The notes: generated by a model not told the origin, from the sequence alone. A stretch of 64,000 nt of DNA from Ichthyophis bannanicus (GCA_033557465.1 CM066035.1:922522522-922586521), one strand, 5' to 3'. Shown: positions 53,967 through 62,900, counted from the first letter of the stretch. Made by a program: numbers and translations.

Positions 53967-55003
53967 TCCTTGCTCCCCTTCTTCTGCCGGCAGAGGTGGA
54001 AGAGGTCGTCCTAGCTTCTCGGCGACCTTCTACCCGCAAATGCTACGCCCTTAAATGGCGTCGCTTTTCCGTTTGGTGTACCCAACAGTCTCAGGATCCC
54101 TTCTCCTGCCCGGTGTCGGTGATCCTGCAGTACTTACTATACCTCTCTAATCTGGGACTTAAGTCCAACTCCGTCAAAGTTCACCTCAGTGCTCTTTCAG
54201 CACATCATGTGCCGGTGGACGGCAGACCTCTTTCCAGCGACCCTCTTGTAGCGAGGTTTCTCCGAGGTCTCCTTCTGCTTAAACCACCTCTGCGCCCGCC
54301 AGCGCCTGACTGGGATCTGAATGTGGTTTTACAGCGGATCACCTGTCCGCCTTTTGAACCTATGGCTACCTGTTCTCTCCGTTTTCTTTCTTGGAAAACA
54401 TTGTTCTTGATAGCCCTCACTTCCGCTAGACGCGTAAGTGAATTGCAGGCCCTCGTGTCTGATCCCCCTTACACTCGGTTCTACAAAAATAGGGTAGTCC
54501 TACGGACTCACCCAAAATTTCTTCCAAAAGTGGTCTCCCCTTTTCACATCAATCAGGAGGTGGTACTTCCGACCTTCTTTCCCAGACCACACTCCAGCCG
54601 AGCTGAAACGGTCCTCCATACCCTGGACTGTAGAAGGGCATTGAACTTCTACCTTGACCGTACGCGGGAGCACCGTAAAGCTGCTCAGCTTTTTGTGTCT
54701 TTTGACCCCAATAAATTGGGGCTCCCGGTCTCCAAGCGTACTCTGTCCATCTGGGTTGCGGACTGTATCACTTGGGCTTATGGGGCAGCCGGACTCTCCT
54801 TGGAAGGTCGAGTCACGGCTCATTGCGTTCGGGCAAAGGCTACGTCAGTGGCTTACCTCCGCTCTGTTCCGCTGGCAGACATCTGCCGGGCCGCTACTTG
54901 GTCTTCGAGCCAGACTTTTGCGGTCCATTACTGTCTCGAGAGGGAGTCCCGCAGGGACAGTGCTTTCGGACAGGCAGTCCTCCGTAATCTCTTTGAGTTC
55001 TGA
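52130..55003 (+). CDS. DIRS tyrosine recombinase frame, A7
   Basis: 957 open codons in the gag phase. The first 1.8 kb overlaps RT in another frame; the YR domain itself is about 53942-55003 (354 codons). Core-binding part: RRPSTRKCYALKWRRFSVWC...LKSNSVKVHLSALSAHH. Catalytic residues: Arg in LTSARRVSELQAL (54427-54432), His-x-x-Arg as HCVR (54821-54832), Trp in RAATW (54899-54901), nucleophile Tyr in VHYCLE (54929-54931). C-terminus FGQAVLRNLFEF. It would integrate the circular DNA form without target duplication. Start unknown: readthrough of the gag TGA, or internal initiation. Confidence 0.88.
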   Translation: MVQHHFRCLGASSRERRLSSPLPPGPSLLFSGRTSTTPSAQGITPSGVSRSSTGTGGGTGAPPPERSRLLFQVFSSTKKDRRPQTHPGLAQPQQIPRAGKVQDAYPWNPSALPPAGRLAMLLGSKGCLHAHPHPPKPPPIPKVCGGRKSLPVQSTALWPVLRTASLHKMSRGGGGPSPASRPLCLSVPRRLAHQSSVRSGGHQRHTPHGDSSAVLGLCYKLRKVHFAPLTGSRVHRRRAAHSSGTSVPTARQGSTAHGPSRPFSQPAPGLRQALPETTRPYGFHRPCDPQCPPEYAACSMVSPQAVATSHRRPSRPSARLRAADLVSPVVASSAEPGTRHAFSVTSAGPGADDRCIPPGLGSTLPRGTYSGPLDHVGVCSADQLPGAQSDPPGSQGLLPPDLSPVRPCPDGQSSCHVLREQAGGHGLLPSLSGSTEALLLGRQSRRSSQGSLSPRPRKLPGGQTQQDPPAARVAPGSLGSSEALSKVGRPHDGSLCQPSQPATSSLLLSSATSPSSCGRRFSTLMVGEPSVRFPSHPASLSDSFQGSPRQSLHDPGGPSLAQTAVVSTPAAISGRGSIPSGVTTGSPHSGSVVSATPQPQISQSNGLAAERVVLAPLLLPAEVEEVVLASRRPSTRKCYALKWRRFSVWCTQQSQDPFSCPVSVILQYLLYLSNLGLKSNSVKVHLSALSAHHVPVDGRPLSSDPLVARFLRGLLLLKPPLRPPAPDWDLNVVLQRITCPPFEPMATCSLRFLSWKTLFLIALTSARRVSELQALVSDPPYTRFYKNRVVLRTHPKFLPKVVSPFHINQEVVLPTFFPRPHSSRAETVLHTLDCRRALNFYLDRTREHRKAAQLFVSFDPNKLGLPVSKRTLSIWVADCITWAYGAAGLSLEGRVTAHCVRAKATSVAYLRSVPLADICRAATWSSSQTFAVHYCLERESRRDSAFGQAVLRNLFEF

Positions 55004-55140
55004 GCAACTCCTACCCTCCATCCCGGATGTGGGCTACCGGTGGGTAATAATTCAGCGAAGATTCCTTCCTTCTGTGCTGCTGAGCTAGAGGGAGCTCATT
55101 TTTGTGCTTAGGGTCTCCGGTAGCCTTAAGCTTGGGAGTC
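55004..55140 (+). other. A7 3' stretch between YR and ICR
   Basis: GCAACTCCTACCCTCCAT block shared by all copies, then about 100 bp with no signal I can name. Confidence 0.5.
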
Positions 55141-55238
55141 CCATATGTGAGGACTGACTTCCTGCTTGGTCCTGGAGAAAGCGTAGTTACTCACCTGTAA
55201 CAGGTGTTCACCAGGAGCAGCAGGAATCAGTTCTCACA
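55141..55238 (+). repeat. A7 internal complementary region
   Basis: 98 bp: reverse complement of the left terminus (CCATATG...GGAGAA), then AGCGTAGTTACTCACCTG and the CACCTGTAACAGGTG palindrome, then the complement of the right ITR end. One T-to-A change (TTCACC) from the A3 ICR. Confidence 0.9.
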
Positions 55239-55322
55239 ACCCTCCCTCCTCCCCTTGGAGTTGCAATCATCTGCTTTAGTTTTTTTGCAAATTTTTATGC
55301 TGTCTTTTTAGCTATGTCATCT

Positions 55323-55509
55323 GACTGGCTAAGATGGCACCCTTGGGCGGGAAGGCGACCGCGCATGCGCGCTGCAATTCCCAAAGGCTTTCTTTGAAAG
55401 CTGGGGAAAATTGCTCCGCGAGGGCTCCGTCGGCGCCGACGTCACCCATATGTGAGGACTGATTCCTGCTGCTCCTGGAGAACACCTGTTACAGGTGAGT
55501 AACTACGCT
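55323..55509 (-). repeat. A7 right ITR and terminal extension
   Basis: Inverted copy of 49731-49892 with GCGCATGCGC intact, plus CACCTGTTACAGGTGAGTAACTACGCT. Confidence 0.92.
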
Positions 55510-56427
55510 ATCCCTTAAGCCTCTCAATGGACAACCTATTTCCTCTCATCCTCTTATAGCAAGATTCATGAGAGGCCTTTTTTTGACTAAGCCTCCCACT
55601 AGACCACCTCCAGTGGCATGGGACTTGAATCTGGTTCTTGGCCAGCTTATGAAGCCACCCTTTGAACCCTTAGCCACTACCTCCTTGAAATTCCTTTCCT
55701 GGAAGGTTATTTTTCTCATTGCAGTCACCTCAGCTCGCCGTTTCAGTGAGTTGCAAGCTTTAGTGGCTAATCCTCCTTATACAAGGTTCCATCATGACAA
55801 GGTAGTCCTCAGAACTAATCCACACTTTATGCCTAAAGTGGTCTCACCTTTTCATCTGAACCAGGAGGTGTATTTACCTGTCTTTTTTCCAGGACCTCAT
55901 GCATCAAGTGCAGAGAGGAATCTTCATACCCTGGATTGTAAAAGAGCACTCGCTTTCTACTTACAAAGGACACAGCAACATAGAAAGTCCTCTCATCTTT
56001 TTGTTGCTTTTGATCCTTCTCATTTAGGACTTCCAGTCTCTAAGAGAACTCTGTCAAATTGGATTGCTCAGTGTATTTCCTTCGCCTACCAAAGTAAGAA
56101 TCTTTCTCTGGAGGGCCGTGTCACAGCTCACAATGTGAGGGCCATGGCAACCTCTATGGCTCATCTAAACTCTGTGTCCATCGACCAAATCTGTCGAGCG
56201 GCCACCTGGGCATCGGTTCATACCTTCACAGCCCCATTACTGCTTGGACAAGGACTCCCGCCGGGATGCCTTGTTTGGTCAGGCTGTTCTCAAACACCTG
56301 TTCTATACCTAATCAACTCCTACCCTCCATCCCTGTCTGGATGCCTGAGATTCATGGGTAGAGGTGGAGCCCTTCCCAGGGACTCACAATCTGGGTGATC
56401 TCCCAGGCATCTCTAGCTGGGGAGTCC

Positions 56428-56524
56428 CCATATGTGAAGACTCATTCCTGCTTGTTCCTGGAGATAGCATAGTTACTTACCTGTAGCAGGTGTTCTCTGT
56501 GAACAGCAGGAATAAGTCTTCACA
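56428..56524 (+). repeat. B6 internal complementary region
   Basis: CCATATGTGAAGACTCATTCC... to GAGATAGCATAGTTACTTACCTGTAGCAGGTG (palindrome with one change) and the complement of the right ITR end. Confidence 0.85.
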
Positions 56525-56609
56525 ACCCACCCACCTCCCCTAGGAGTTGTATCTCTCTATCTATCTTTCCTTTCCTCTCTCTCTCTCTTTGTCTCAGCTT
56601 TAAAACTCG

Positions 56610-56798
56610 AACTGGAGAGAGGCAGTTAGGAAAGGCGGGAAGGCAGCTCACAGGCGCTGTGGTTTGCTCCCAAAAGCTTTCCTTTTGGACGCTGGGGAGC
56701 GTTCCCGCGCAGGCTCCGTCGGTACCGACGATACCCATATGTGAAGACTTATTCCTGCTGTTCCCAGAGATCACCTGTTACAGGTAAGTAACTGTGCT
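56610..56798 (-). repeat. B6 right ITR
   Basis: Inverted copy of 45461-45623 plus CACCTGTTACAGGTAAGTAACTGTGCT; preceded by CT/TATC microsatellite (56552-56590). Confidence 0.87.
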
Positions 56799-56925
56799 TT
56801 ACTCACCTGTAACAGGTGGTCTCCAGGAGCAGCAGGAATCAGTCCTCATGACCCTCCCTCCTCCCCTTGGAATTGCAGTCATATGATTTATTTTGTTGTT
56901 TTGCTGTCTTTTAGCTATGTCATCA
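56799..56925 (+). other. A5 ICR right part and 3' spacer
   Basis: TTACTCACCTGTAACAGGTG and TCTCCAGGAGCAGCAGGAATC continue the A5 ICR from 45460; the CCCTCCCTCCTCCCC block follows. Confidence 0.85.
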
Positions 56926-57111
56926 GACTGAGCAAGATGGCACCCTTGGGCGGGAAGGGGATCACGCATGCGCGCTGCATTCCCAAAGACTTTCTTTGAA
57001 AGCTGGGGAAATGCTCCGCACGAGGGCTCCATCGGCTCCGATGTCACCCATATGTGAGGACTGATTCCTGCTGCTCCTGGAGAACACCTGTTACAGGTGA
57101 GTAACTACTCT
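56926..57111 (-). repeat. A5 right ITR
   Basis: Inverted match to 33642-33802 with the CACCTGTTACAGGTGAGTAACTACTCT extension. Confidence 0.9.
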
Positions 57112-57598
57112 TTATTGGAAGCCCCTGGAAAAACTCCAGAAAATTTCTTTCATGGCTGTCCTATTTCCATAGTTTTTTTAAAGTTATTTACAAATTCCTG
57201 TGCCATATTTGCTGTCATTGTTTATCTATTAAAAATGAAACAAAAACAAAACGAACAAACCTAAAAGGAATCAACCACCAAAATAGCACTAACATAAAAA
57301 AGGAAGACCCAAACTAAGAGTGATAAAATTGTTTTTGTTGGATTCCTCAGAGAGGAGCTAACCTCTTCATCTGAACTGTTCATTTTAGTCATATTTTTGC
57401 AGTGACAGCAGCAAAGGTATTTCAACAAAGAAGCAAAAGTATTTAGCTTAATTTAGATTAGAGAATCCAAAAACACTCGTTCAAGCATAAGGTGAACATG
57501 ACGCAGTACTGCATTTAGGGTCTATATATATATTTAGAAGACCCTGCGTCAGGTATTAAATCCCCCATGAACAGTGCAAAACAAATGGAATTTGTCAA
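57112..57598. other. Unassigned stretch
   Basis: AT-rich; no repeat or gene that I can name. Probably locus DNA next to the Penelope-like remnant, possibly part of its body. Confidence 0.3.
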
Positions 57599-58200
57599 CC
57601 CATAATAGCTGCAAATGTCAATGAAACTCTTTATAGACCTCGGCGTCTGGCATAAAACCTGGCATTCGTGATTTCATACTACTTGTGATTCAGCCTTTAT
57701 GGTTTATCTTTTATTATGCCCATGCGATTTGATATACATTGGATGCACAACTTGCCCCTTCAAGGTCCGTTTGTCTGAACATGCCTCCCGATTGTGTACG
57801 AAAACGCTTGCAACTCCAGTGGTACAACATTGTGTTCAGTTGGATCACTCTTTTCAGCAGTTGTTTGTTGCTTTCAGTTGTTGACCTCTGTGTTTGTCAT
57901 GACTAGATTGTAAGTGCCGTGTTTTTGTCATGTCTAGATTGTCAGCTCTGTGTTTGTCTTAACTAGATTGTAAGCTCTGACGAGCAGGGACTGTCTCTTA
58001 CATGTCTGTACAGCGCTACGTACGTCTGGTAGCGCTATATAAATGCTAAGTAGTAGTAGTAGATTGACTGGATTCTCATGTTATTCGGGAGGGAGGAGAT
58101 CTTGAGGCACATTTAGAATTTCAGGAACAGAAGTGGATTTTCACATTATGTTTGGTTTCCCCAGGGGGATTGAATCTTGATCTGGACTGGCACATTATTT
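57599..58200 (+). pseudogene. Penelope-like element C-terminal remnant (GIY-YIG)
   Basis: 57699-57884 reads MVYLLLCPCDLIYIGCTTCPFKVRLSEHASRL...VQHCVQLDHSF, a GIY-YIG endonuclease half in the form used by Penelope-like elements (Cys-Pro-Cys before YIG, Arg and His after). A LINE tail (57894-58066) breaks it. It resumes at about 58067 and ends with a QEQKWIFTLCLVSPGGLNLDLDW segment (58121-58195), the usual Penelope C-terminal motif. RT itself is not seen upstream. Confidence 0.7.
57894..58066 (+). repeat. LINE 3' tail with ~34-bp triplication
   Basis: Three near copies of TGTTTGTC...ACTAGATTGTAAG (57895, 57930, 57962), then GAGCAGGGACTGTCTCTTA, a stem CAGCGCTACGTA / GTAGCGCTATATAAATG and (TAG)n. 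Looks like an L2/CR1-type tail. Confidence 0.6.
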
Positions 58201-58559
58201 AGTAATTTGGTGATTTATATTGCCTTAAACTAAGAATATTTACATTTTGGGGTGCAGTTACATTGGTGGCTCTTTGCCGTCAATCAGCATTACAATAAGC
58301 ACTCTGCTCAGCGGTGACGTCACTTTAGTCATCCACCTTTGAGAGATTTGATGCTACATTTTAGCCCATGGGGGCCAGCTTTGCTACCAAATCACGTCGT
58401 TAGCTGGGATCCTCAAAAGCAAGACTTTTATTTTGGTAGCTTAAACAGGCCTTAGCTGGATATTGTAAATCTACCTTGATCCCCTTCTAATAGAGTTCAC
58501 AGCAGTATGGAGCCAAGATGTGTTGTCTCAGTGCTACTTGAGTGGAAAAATCTTGTAAG
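58201..58559. other. Unassigned stretch
   Basis: Probably the 3' untranslated end of the Penelope-like remnant, then locus DNA. No coding signal. Confidence 0.3.
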
Positions 58560-59035
58560 ATGAGAAGCTTCTTCCTCTCGAATATTGTCTCAGAATTGCT
58601 TTATCAGCATAATTTAATAATCAGATGACTGTTTGCGGCTTTTACCTCCCCCTGCCCTTCCTCTTCTTGTCACCACCCCGCACAATGCATGCTCTCAATC
58701 GCAACTGATGCGTGACTACTCATGGAATTGCAAAGTTTTGTGTGCCACATTTCCAGTGGGCTTCACAAGTTGTGCTCTGGAATCTTTTCAGATAAGCCAA
58801 TAAACCTTAAATTGTTTTTGTGGCCTTGGTTCTTCTGACCTTCCAGGCATTCCAGCTGCTTATTCTGGGTTTCCAGCACTTGAACTCAAGCTTCCAACTG
58901 TATTGTGCTGTCTTCCTTTCGCGAGCTGCGGGTCTCATCCTGCTGAATCCGAACAGCATGGGTATTTAGTCTATCCTTAATCTCCTCTGTTGATGTCCAG
59001 GTTGTTGACTCATTCACAGCAGCTTCTCACATACC
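58560..59035 (-). pseudogene. L1 ORF1 remnant
   Basis: On the minus strand, fragments resemble L1 ORF1: an EEIKDRLNTHAVRIQQDE coiled-coil-like segment near 58925-58980, then LETQNKQLECLEGQ and NNLRFIGLSE near 58800-58870, the RRM entry of ORF1. It is on the same strand as the old L1 pieces and could be the same copy, but the endonuclease part is not seen between. Confidence 0.5.
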
Positions 59036-59049
59036 CGCACACACACAGA

Positions 59050-61228
59050 TGGACTCAGAGGCCCAGACAGCCTCCTCAGCCATAAAACCCATTGAGCACA
59101 GCACCGGAGCACAAGAAACACTTTTGTATGATATAAATATACCCAGTCCCCTGACAATTCAACAAAGACAGTTTTCTAGAAGACATCTCACCAAACCTTA
59201 ACATCAACTCAGATGACCCAAATAAACTCACAACAAACTGGAACCACATTATTAGAAAAGCATCAGAAATAAAAACTGACCCACACAGACCCGCCAAGAA
59301 ACACTGGAAAACCCACATGGTACACCTGCGATCTGCAACAGCTCAAAACCCAACTACAAAGACTTGAATGGAAATGGCATAAAACAACCCTCAAAGACCA
59401 CAGCAACTATATGATCTTACTCCACGACTACCGTACAACTACTGACAAAGCCAATTGGGACTACCACACCAGACTCATCAACAACTCAACCAGTTCAACC
59501 TCGTCAAACACCTCACATGACCACCCCCCCAACCCCAACACAACCCCTGTTATCACCCACCAACAGCTGGTTGCATACTATAAGCAACTTCTCTCTCAAC
59601 CCAGCTCCATCCTCACCTCTATCACTACCCACCACCCTGACCATTGCCTGCTGGACCTCCTCCATCACCATTACCAAAGAAACACTCAAAACCATCCTAA
59701 TGACACTCAAACCAACACCTCTCCTTTTGATTCATGCTCTCCTGGTTGGATCAAAGCGGCAAAAACTGAACTCAGCCCAATACTCTCCAAAATCGCACAA
59801 GCATCGCTACATTAAGGCCTAATGCCAATTTCCCCTTCCTAGCAAAAATCGAGAAGACCATCCAGCTGCAACTTCAGGACCACATGGACAACAATTCTCT
59901 CCTTGACCCTCAGCAGCATGGTTTTCGCCCCCTGCATGATGTGGAAAAGCTCATGACCACCCTTATCAAAGGCATATAAGATTTAGCTTGAGGCTTCCTA
60001 CTGATCTTCCTCGACATCTCAGCAGCATTTGACACAGTCGACCACAAAATTCTCCTCCGATTGCAATGAACAGGAATCCAGGACACAATATTCAGATGGT
60101 TTCATTCGTACCTCTCCAACAGATACCAGCAGATAAAAACAGGAATAAACATCTCCAACCTTTACCGTCAAACACAAGGAATACCCCAAGGATCCATCCT
60201 GTCTGCTCCTCTTCAATCTGTACCTTCAACTCCTTTGCATGCTCATCAAAATGCATATCAGCTTCTATATCTATGCAGATGATATGATGGTACTGCCCAT
60301 TCCACACCAAACATCCATCATTCACAGGACTCCACGAATTTATTTATTTATTTATTTTATTGTTCTTGTATACCGCACTCTTAAAAATCAGCGCGGTTTA
60401 TAAGAATGCTTCACCGCTATCCCTCACTGGCTACAAACCAACAACCTAGCCATCAACTATTAAAAAAACAAAACAAAAAACAAAAAAAACCCCAGCCTTA
60501 TTCATAACAAGAGAATCCACATTGGCCCCTCTCCCCAACTTCTATAACCCTAAACATGCAAGTAACAATACGACCAGAGCTAAAATACCTTGGCATCATT
60601 CTTGACCAACACCTCTCATTCAAGACACAAATATCAACCACAGCCAGGACAATATACCACAAATCAAAAATCCTACAACACCCTTGCCCCCTTGTCCAAC
60701 CAACAGACTTCCGCTCAGCACTCCAAGCCCTAATCCTCCCACACATCTACTCCAACAGAATCATTCAAGGCCTCCCACAAGCTACCCTTCTCCTATTGCA
60801 AACTGCCCTTCACACTGCTGCACGCATCCTACAAGGACCATCCAAATTCAACATCACCACCCCCATCCTCAAACAGCTTCACTGGCTGCCACTCTCCAGT
60901 AGAATCAAGTACAAAACACTGCTGTTAACCCACAAAGCTCTCCATGGCTACACAGCTACTCAACTCCTATCCCTCCTCCAACCACTCAACCCCAACCGAT
61001 CCCGAAGACAATCCACGGCTAACATACTTACAATACCACACTCCAGAACAAAGTATAACCAGCAAACATGTAGAAGGGCCTTTGAGCTATATGCACCATC
61101 CCTCTGGAATACACTCCCAAACGCAATAAAAATCTCCAACCTCCATGCCTTCCGTAAACACCTGACCTTCCAGTTTTTGACCACTTTGGCCCCACTATCT
61201 AAAATACAACCTGTTTTGAGCCCTGCTG
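59050..61228 (+). mobile_element. CR1/L2-type LINE, decayed
   Basis: Linker between endonuclease and RT at 59300-59480 (LQQLKTQLQRLEWKWHKTTL...ANWDYHTRLIN), RT pieces with HGFRPLHDVE and FLDISAAFDTVDHKILL at 59920-60055, GIPQGSI near 60180, and YADDMM near 60272-60290. A tail insertion (60336-60412) interrupts it. The C-terminal 229-codon open stretch 60556-61245 has KYLGIILDQHLSF, ILKQLHWLPLSSRIKYKTLLLTHKALHG and LWNTLPNAIK. Several frameshifts. The Penelope pair is inserted at its 3' end. Confidence 0.78.
60336..60412 (-). repeat. Reversed LINE/SINE tail
   Basis: TTTATTTATTTATTTA... then TATACCGCACT / AGCGCGGTTTATAAG, the reverse complement of the tail type at 662-869. Confidence 0.65.
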
Positions 61229-61242
61229 TGTACATACGTTAT
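61229..61242 (+). repeat. Target duplication of the Penelope pair, copy 1
   Basis: TGTACATACGTTAT, repeated exactly at 62873-62886. Confidence 0.85.
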
Positions 61243-61663
61243 TAAAATCAAAATAACAAAACTCTATTAATGTAAATCCAAAAATCAAAACTGAATAGAG
61301 CAAAAAATGTCTGAGCAATATAAATTATATGTTGGAAGATTGGTCTTGAGGGACAATTCCCTCTCGTGGCCTCTCTTCTGTTTTAATCAGTGATAGGTTC
61401 CATATTTAGAAACCTTTGTTATAATCATGTGAAAGAAGCAACCATCTACTGTATGTGCCCCAGCATAATTAAAACAATCAAAACTTATGTGACTTTTATA
61501 TGTATATCCCTCCTAAAAATCTTGTCAGAAATCGCAGTGATTCATTCAATACTCTGCAGTAATTCAACTGAAATATGATTATAAAAAGCGCAAAAAAACT
61601 TTTAAACACTTTTCCAAGAAAACAACCTCCAAAGTCGCTTCTTTTTAAAGAGGCCTTTGCTCT

Positions 61664-62059
61664 CTATTCCCACCACAAGGGTTTTCTGGAACAAATTCCA
61701 AAACTCCATTTCAAATCAGCAAATGAATGATCATTGTCCACACAATGTTGAACTATAGGAGCAGTGAATGTCCGATTCCATAAATGGGAGGCATGTTCAC
61801 GTAACCGCACACAAACAGGACGAATAGTACGTCCTATGTAGACCAATGAACATGGACATAATAGCAAATACACCACAAAAGCTGTAGAACAAGTAGTGTA
61901 CCATCTAGCTTGATATTTTTTCAAATTTGGAAACCACCATTCAGATCCATTCATAGATTGTGCACAGTAATCACATGCTCCACATGCAGTGTGTCCCAAG
62001 GAGTCAGATTCCTGATGTGTAGATGGTCTGTCCAAAAAAGATGTGGTCCCAATGATCAT
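61664..62059 (-). pseudogene. Penelope-like GIY-YIG endonuclease, minus copy
   Basis: An open stretch of 131 codons. A Cys-rich lead CGACDYC precedes FVVYLLLCPCSLVYIGRTIRPVCVRLREHASHLW and APIVQHCVDNDHSFADL: the GIY-YIG catalytic half with Arg in the RLREH block. Matches the C-terminal endonuclease of Penelope-like elements, which nicks the target. The RT part is missing and the C-terminal motif is deleted. Confidence 0.75.
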
Positions 62060-62245
62060 TCATTTGCTGATTTGAAATGGAGAGTTTTGGATTTTCTTCC
62101 TGAAAACCCCCATGGTGGGAATAGAGAGCAAGCAGTGTCTGCAGTATTGTGAACAGTCTTGGATTTTCAAAATGTCATGTTTATCCGAATGGTTTAAATC
62201 AAGAACTGGATTGGGCAAGCCTTCTATGATGTGGCAGTTGTTGAT
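62040..62245 (+). pseudogene. Penelope-like C-terminus, plus copy
   Basis: HSFADLKWRVLDFLPENPHGGNREQAVSAV from 62057, a small frame change, EQSWIFKM, and then a GLNQELDWASLL block near 62190-62225: the end of a Penelope-like protein. Only the last part of the GIY-YIG domain is included. About 630 bp of untranslated tail follows. Confidence 0.65.
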
Positions 62246-62872
62246 TGGTCCTTGTGCTCTGTCACTTATTGTTTCTGTGGCTCATTCGTATGGCGTTTAC
62301 AAAGTTTGGATGCCATTTCTCATTGCGGTTCCTGGAGCGTTCAAGCAAGGCATGTACTGTTGACAATGTCCTAAACGCAGTGCTGTGTTCGTTGTAGACA
62401 CAGTGAAGGAAAAGCCTCTGTACGAGAAGATTGTTTTTGGAGGCTGATTTTTCAGATAAGTGCTTTAAAGTTTTTGCGCTCTGATTGTAGACATTGTGAA
62501 GGAAAGGCCTTTAAAAAGAAGATTGACTTTGAAGGTTGTTTTCTTGGGAAAGTGCTTAAAGTTTTTTTTGTGCTTTTTATAATCGTGTTTCAGTTGAATT
62601 ACTGCAGAGTATTCATTGAGTCGCTGCGATTTTTGACATGAGTTTTAGGAGGGATATACATATAAGTCCCAAGTTTTGATTGTTTTAATTATGTTGGGAC
62701 ACATAGATGGTTGCTTTTTTCACATGATTATAACAGGTTTCTAAATATGGGACCTATCACTGATTAAAATGGAAGAGAGTCTGCAAGAGGGAATTGTCCC
62801 TCAAGACCAATCTTCCAACATATAAATAATTTATATTGCTCAGACATTTTTTCTCTATTAATTTTTGATTTT

Positions 62873-62886
62873 TGTACATACGTTAT
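62873..62886 (+). repeat. Target duplication of the Penelope pair, copy 2
   Basis: Exact repeat of 61229-61242. Confidence 0.85.
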
Positions 62887-62900
62887 ATGAACTGTACATA

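Larger units (their letters stand above)
49731..55509 (+). mobile_element. DIRS family A, copy A7 (apparently intact)
   Basis: 5,779 bp. ITRs 49731-49892 and 55323-55509, ICR 55141-55238. Gag, RT-RNase H and YR frames are open with all catalytic residues seen. It sits in the B6 YR gene, after ATTGCAGC and before ATCCCTTAAG; the flanks can be joined in frame with no duplication or loss. The youngest DIRS event in the window along with A3. Confidence 0.95.
49500..56312 (+). pseudogene. DIRS tyrosine recombinase, B6 (split by A7)
   Basis: N-terminal part at about 49500-49730: ASRKPSTRRSYAFKWKRFSIWC and LKTNSIRVHLSAIAA. A7 follows. The rest is 55510-56312: PPFEPLATTSLKFLSWK, VTSARRFSELQAL (Arg), VVSPFHLNQEV, AFDPSHLGLPVSKRTLSNW, HNVR (H-x-x-R) and RAATWASVHTFTA. 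A 1-nt insertion just before the Tyr block moves HYCLDKD out of frame. Stop TAA at 56310. Without A7 and that insertion the catalytic set would be complete. Confidence 0.88.
45461..56798 (+). mobile_element. DIRS family B, copy B6 (autonomous type, split by A7)
   Basis: Left end ATCTCCAGGAACAAGCAGG at 45461; right end CAGGTAAGTAACTGTGCT at 56798. It carries gag, RT-RNase H and YR, so family B is a full DIRS lineage and B2 lost its pol. It lies in the A5 ICR between GAGTAG and TTACTCACC. A7 (49731-55509) interrupts its YR. Confidence 0.92.
33642..57111 (+). mobile_element. DIRS family A, copy A5 (host of nested insertions)
   Basis: Left end at 33642 (TTCTCCAGGACCAAGCAGG) and right end at 57111. 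Removing the L1 (34070-39448), the hAT MITE (41467-41837), the insert at about 43150-43769 and B6 (45461-56798) leaves an ordinary A element. Target AAGCTG/TTATTGG with no duplication. Genes are pseudogenic. Confidence 0.92.
61243..62872. mobile_element. Inverted pair of Penelope-like copies inserted as one unit
   Basis: 1,630 bp between the two 14-bp duplications. Left part (61243 to about 62059) is a Penelope-like 3' part on the minus strand; the right part (about 62040-62872) is another on the plus strand, so both 3' ends face outward. Long matching arms, e.g. 61325-61420 against 62735-62820, make a large fold-back. The left copy lacks about 380 bp that the right copy has after its GIY-YIG part. 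Confidence 0.75.
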
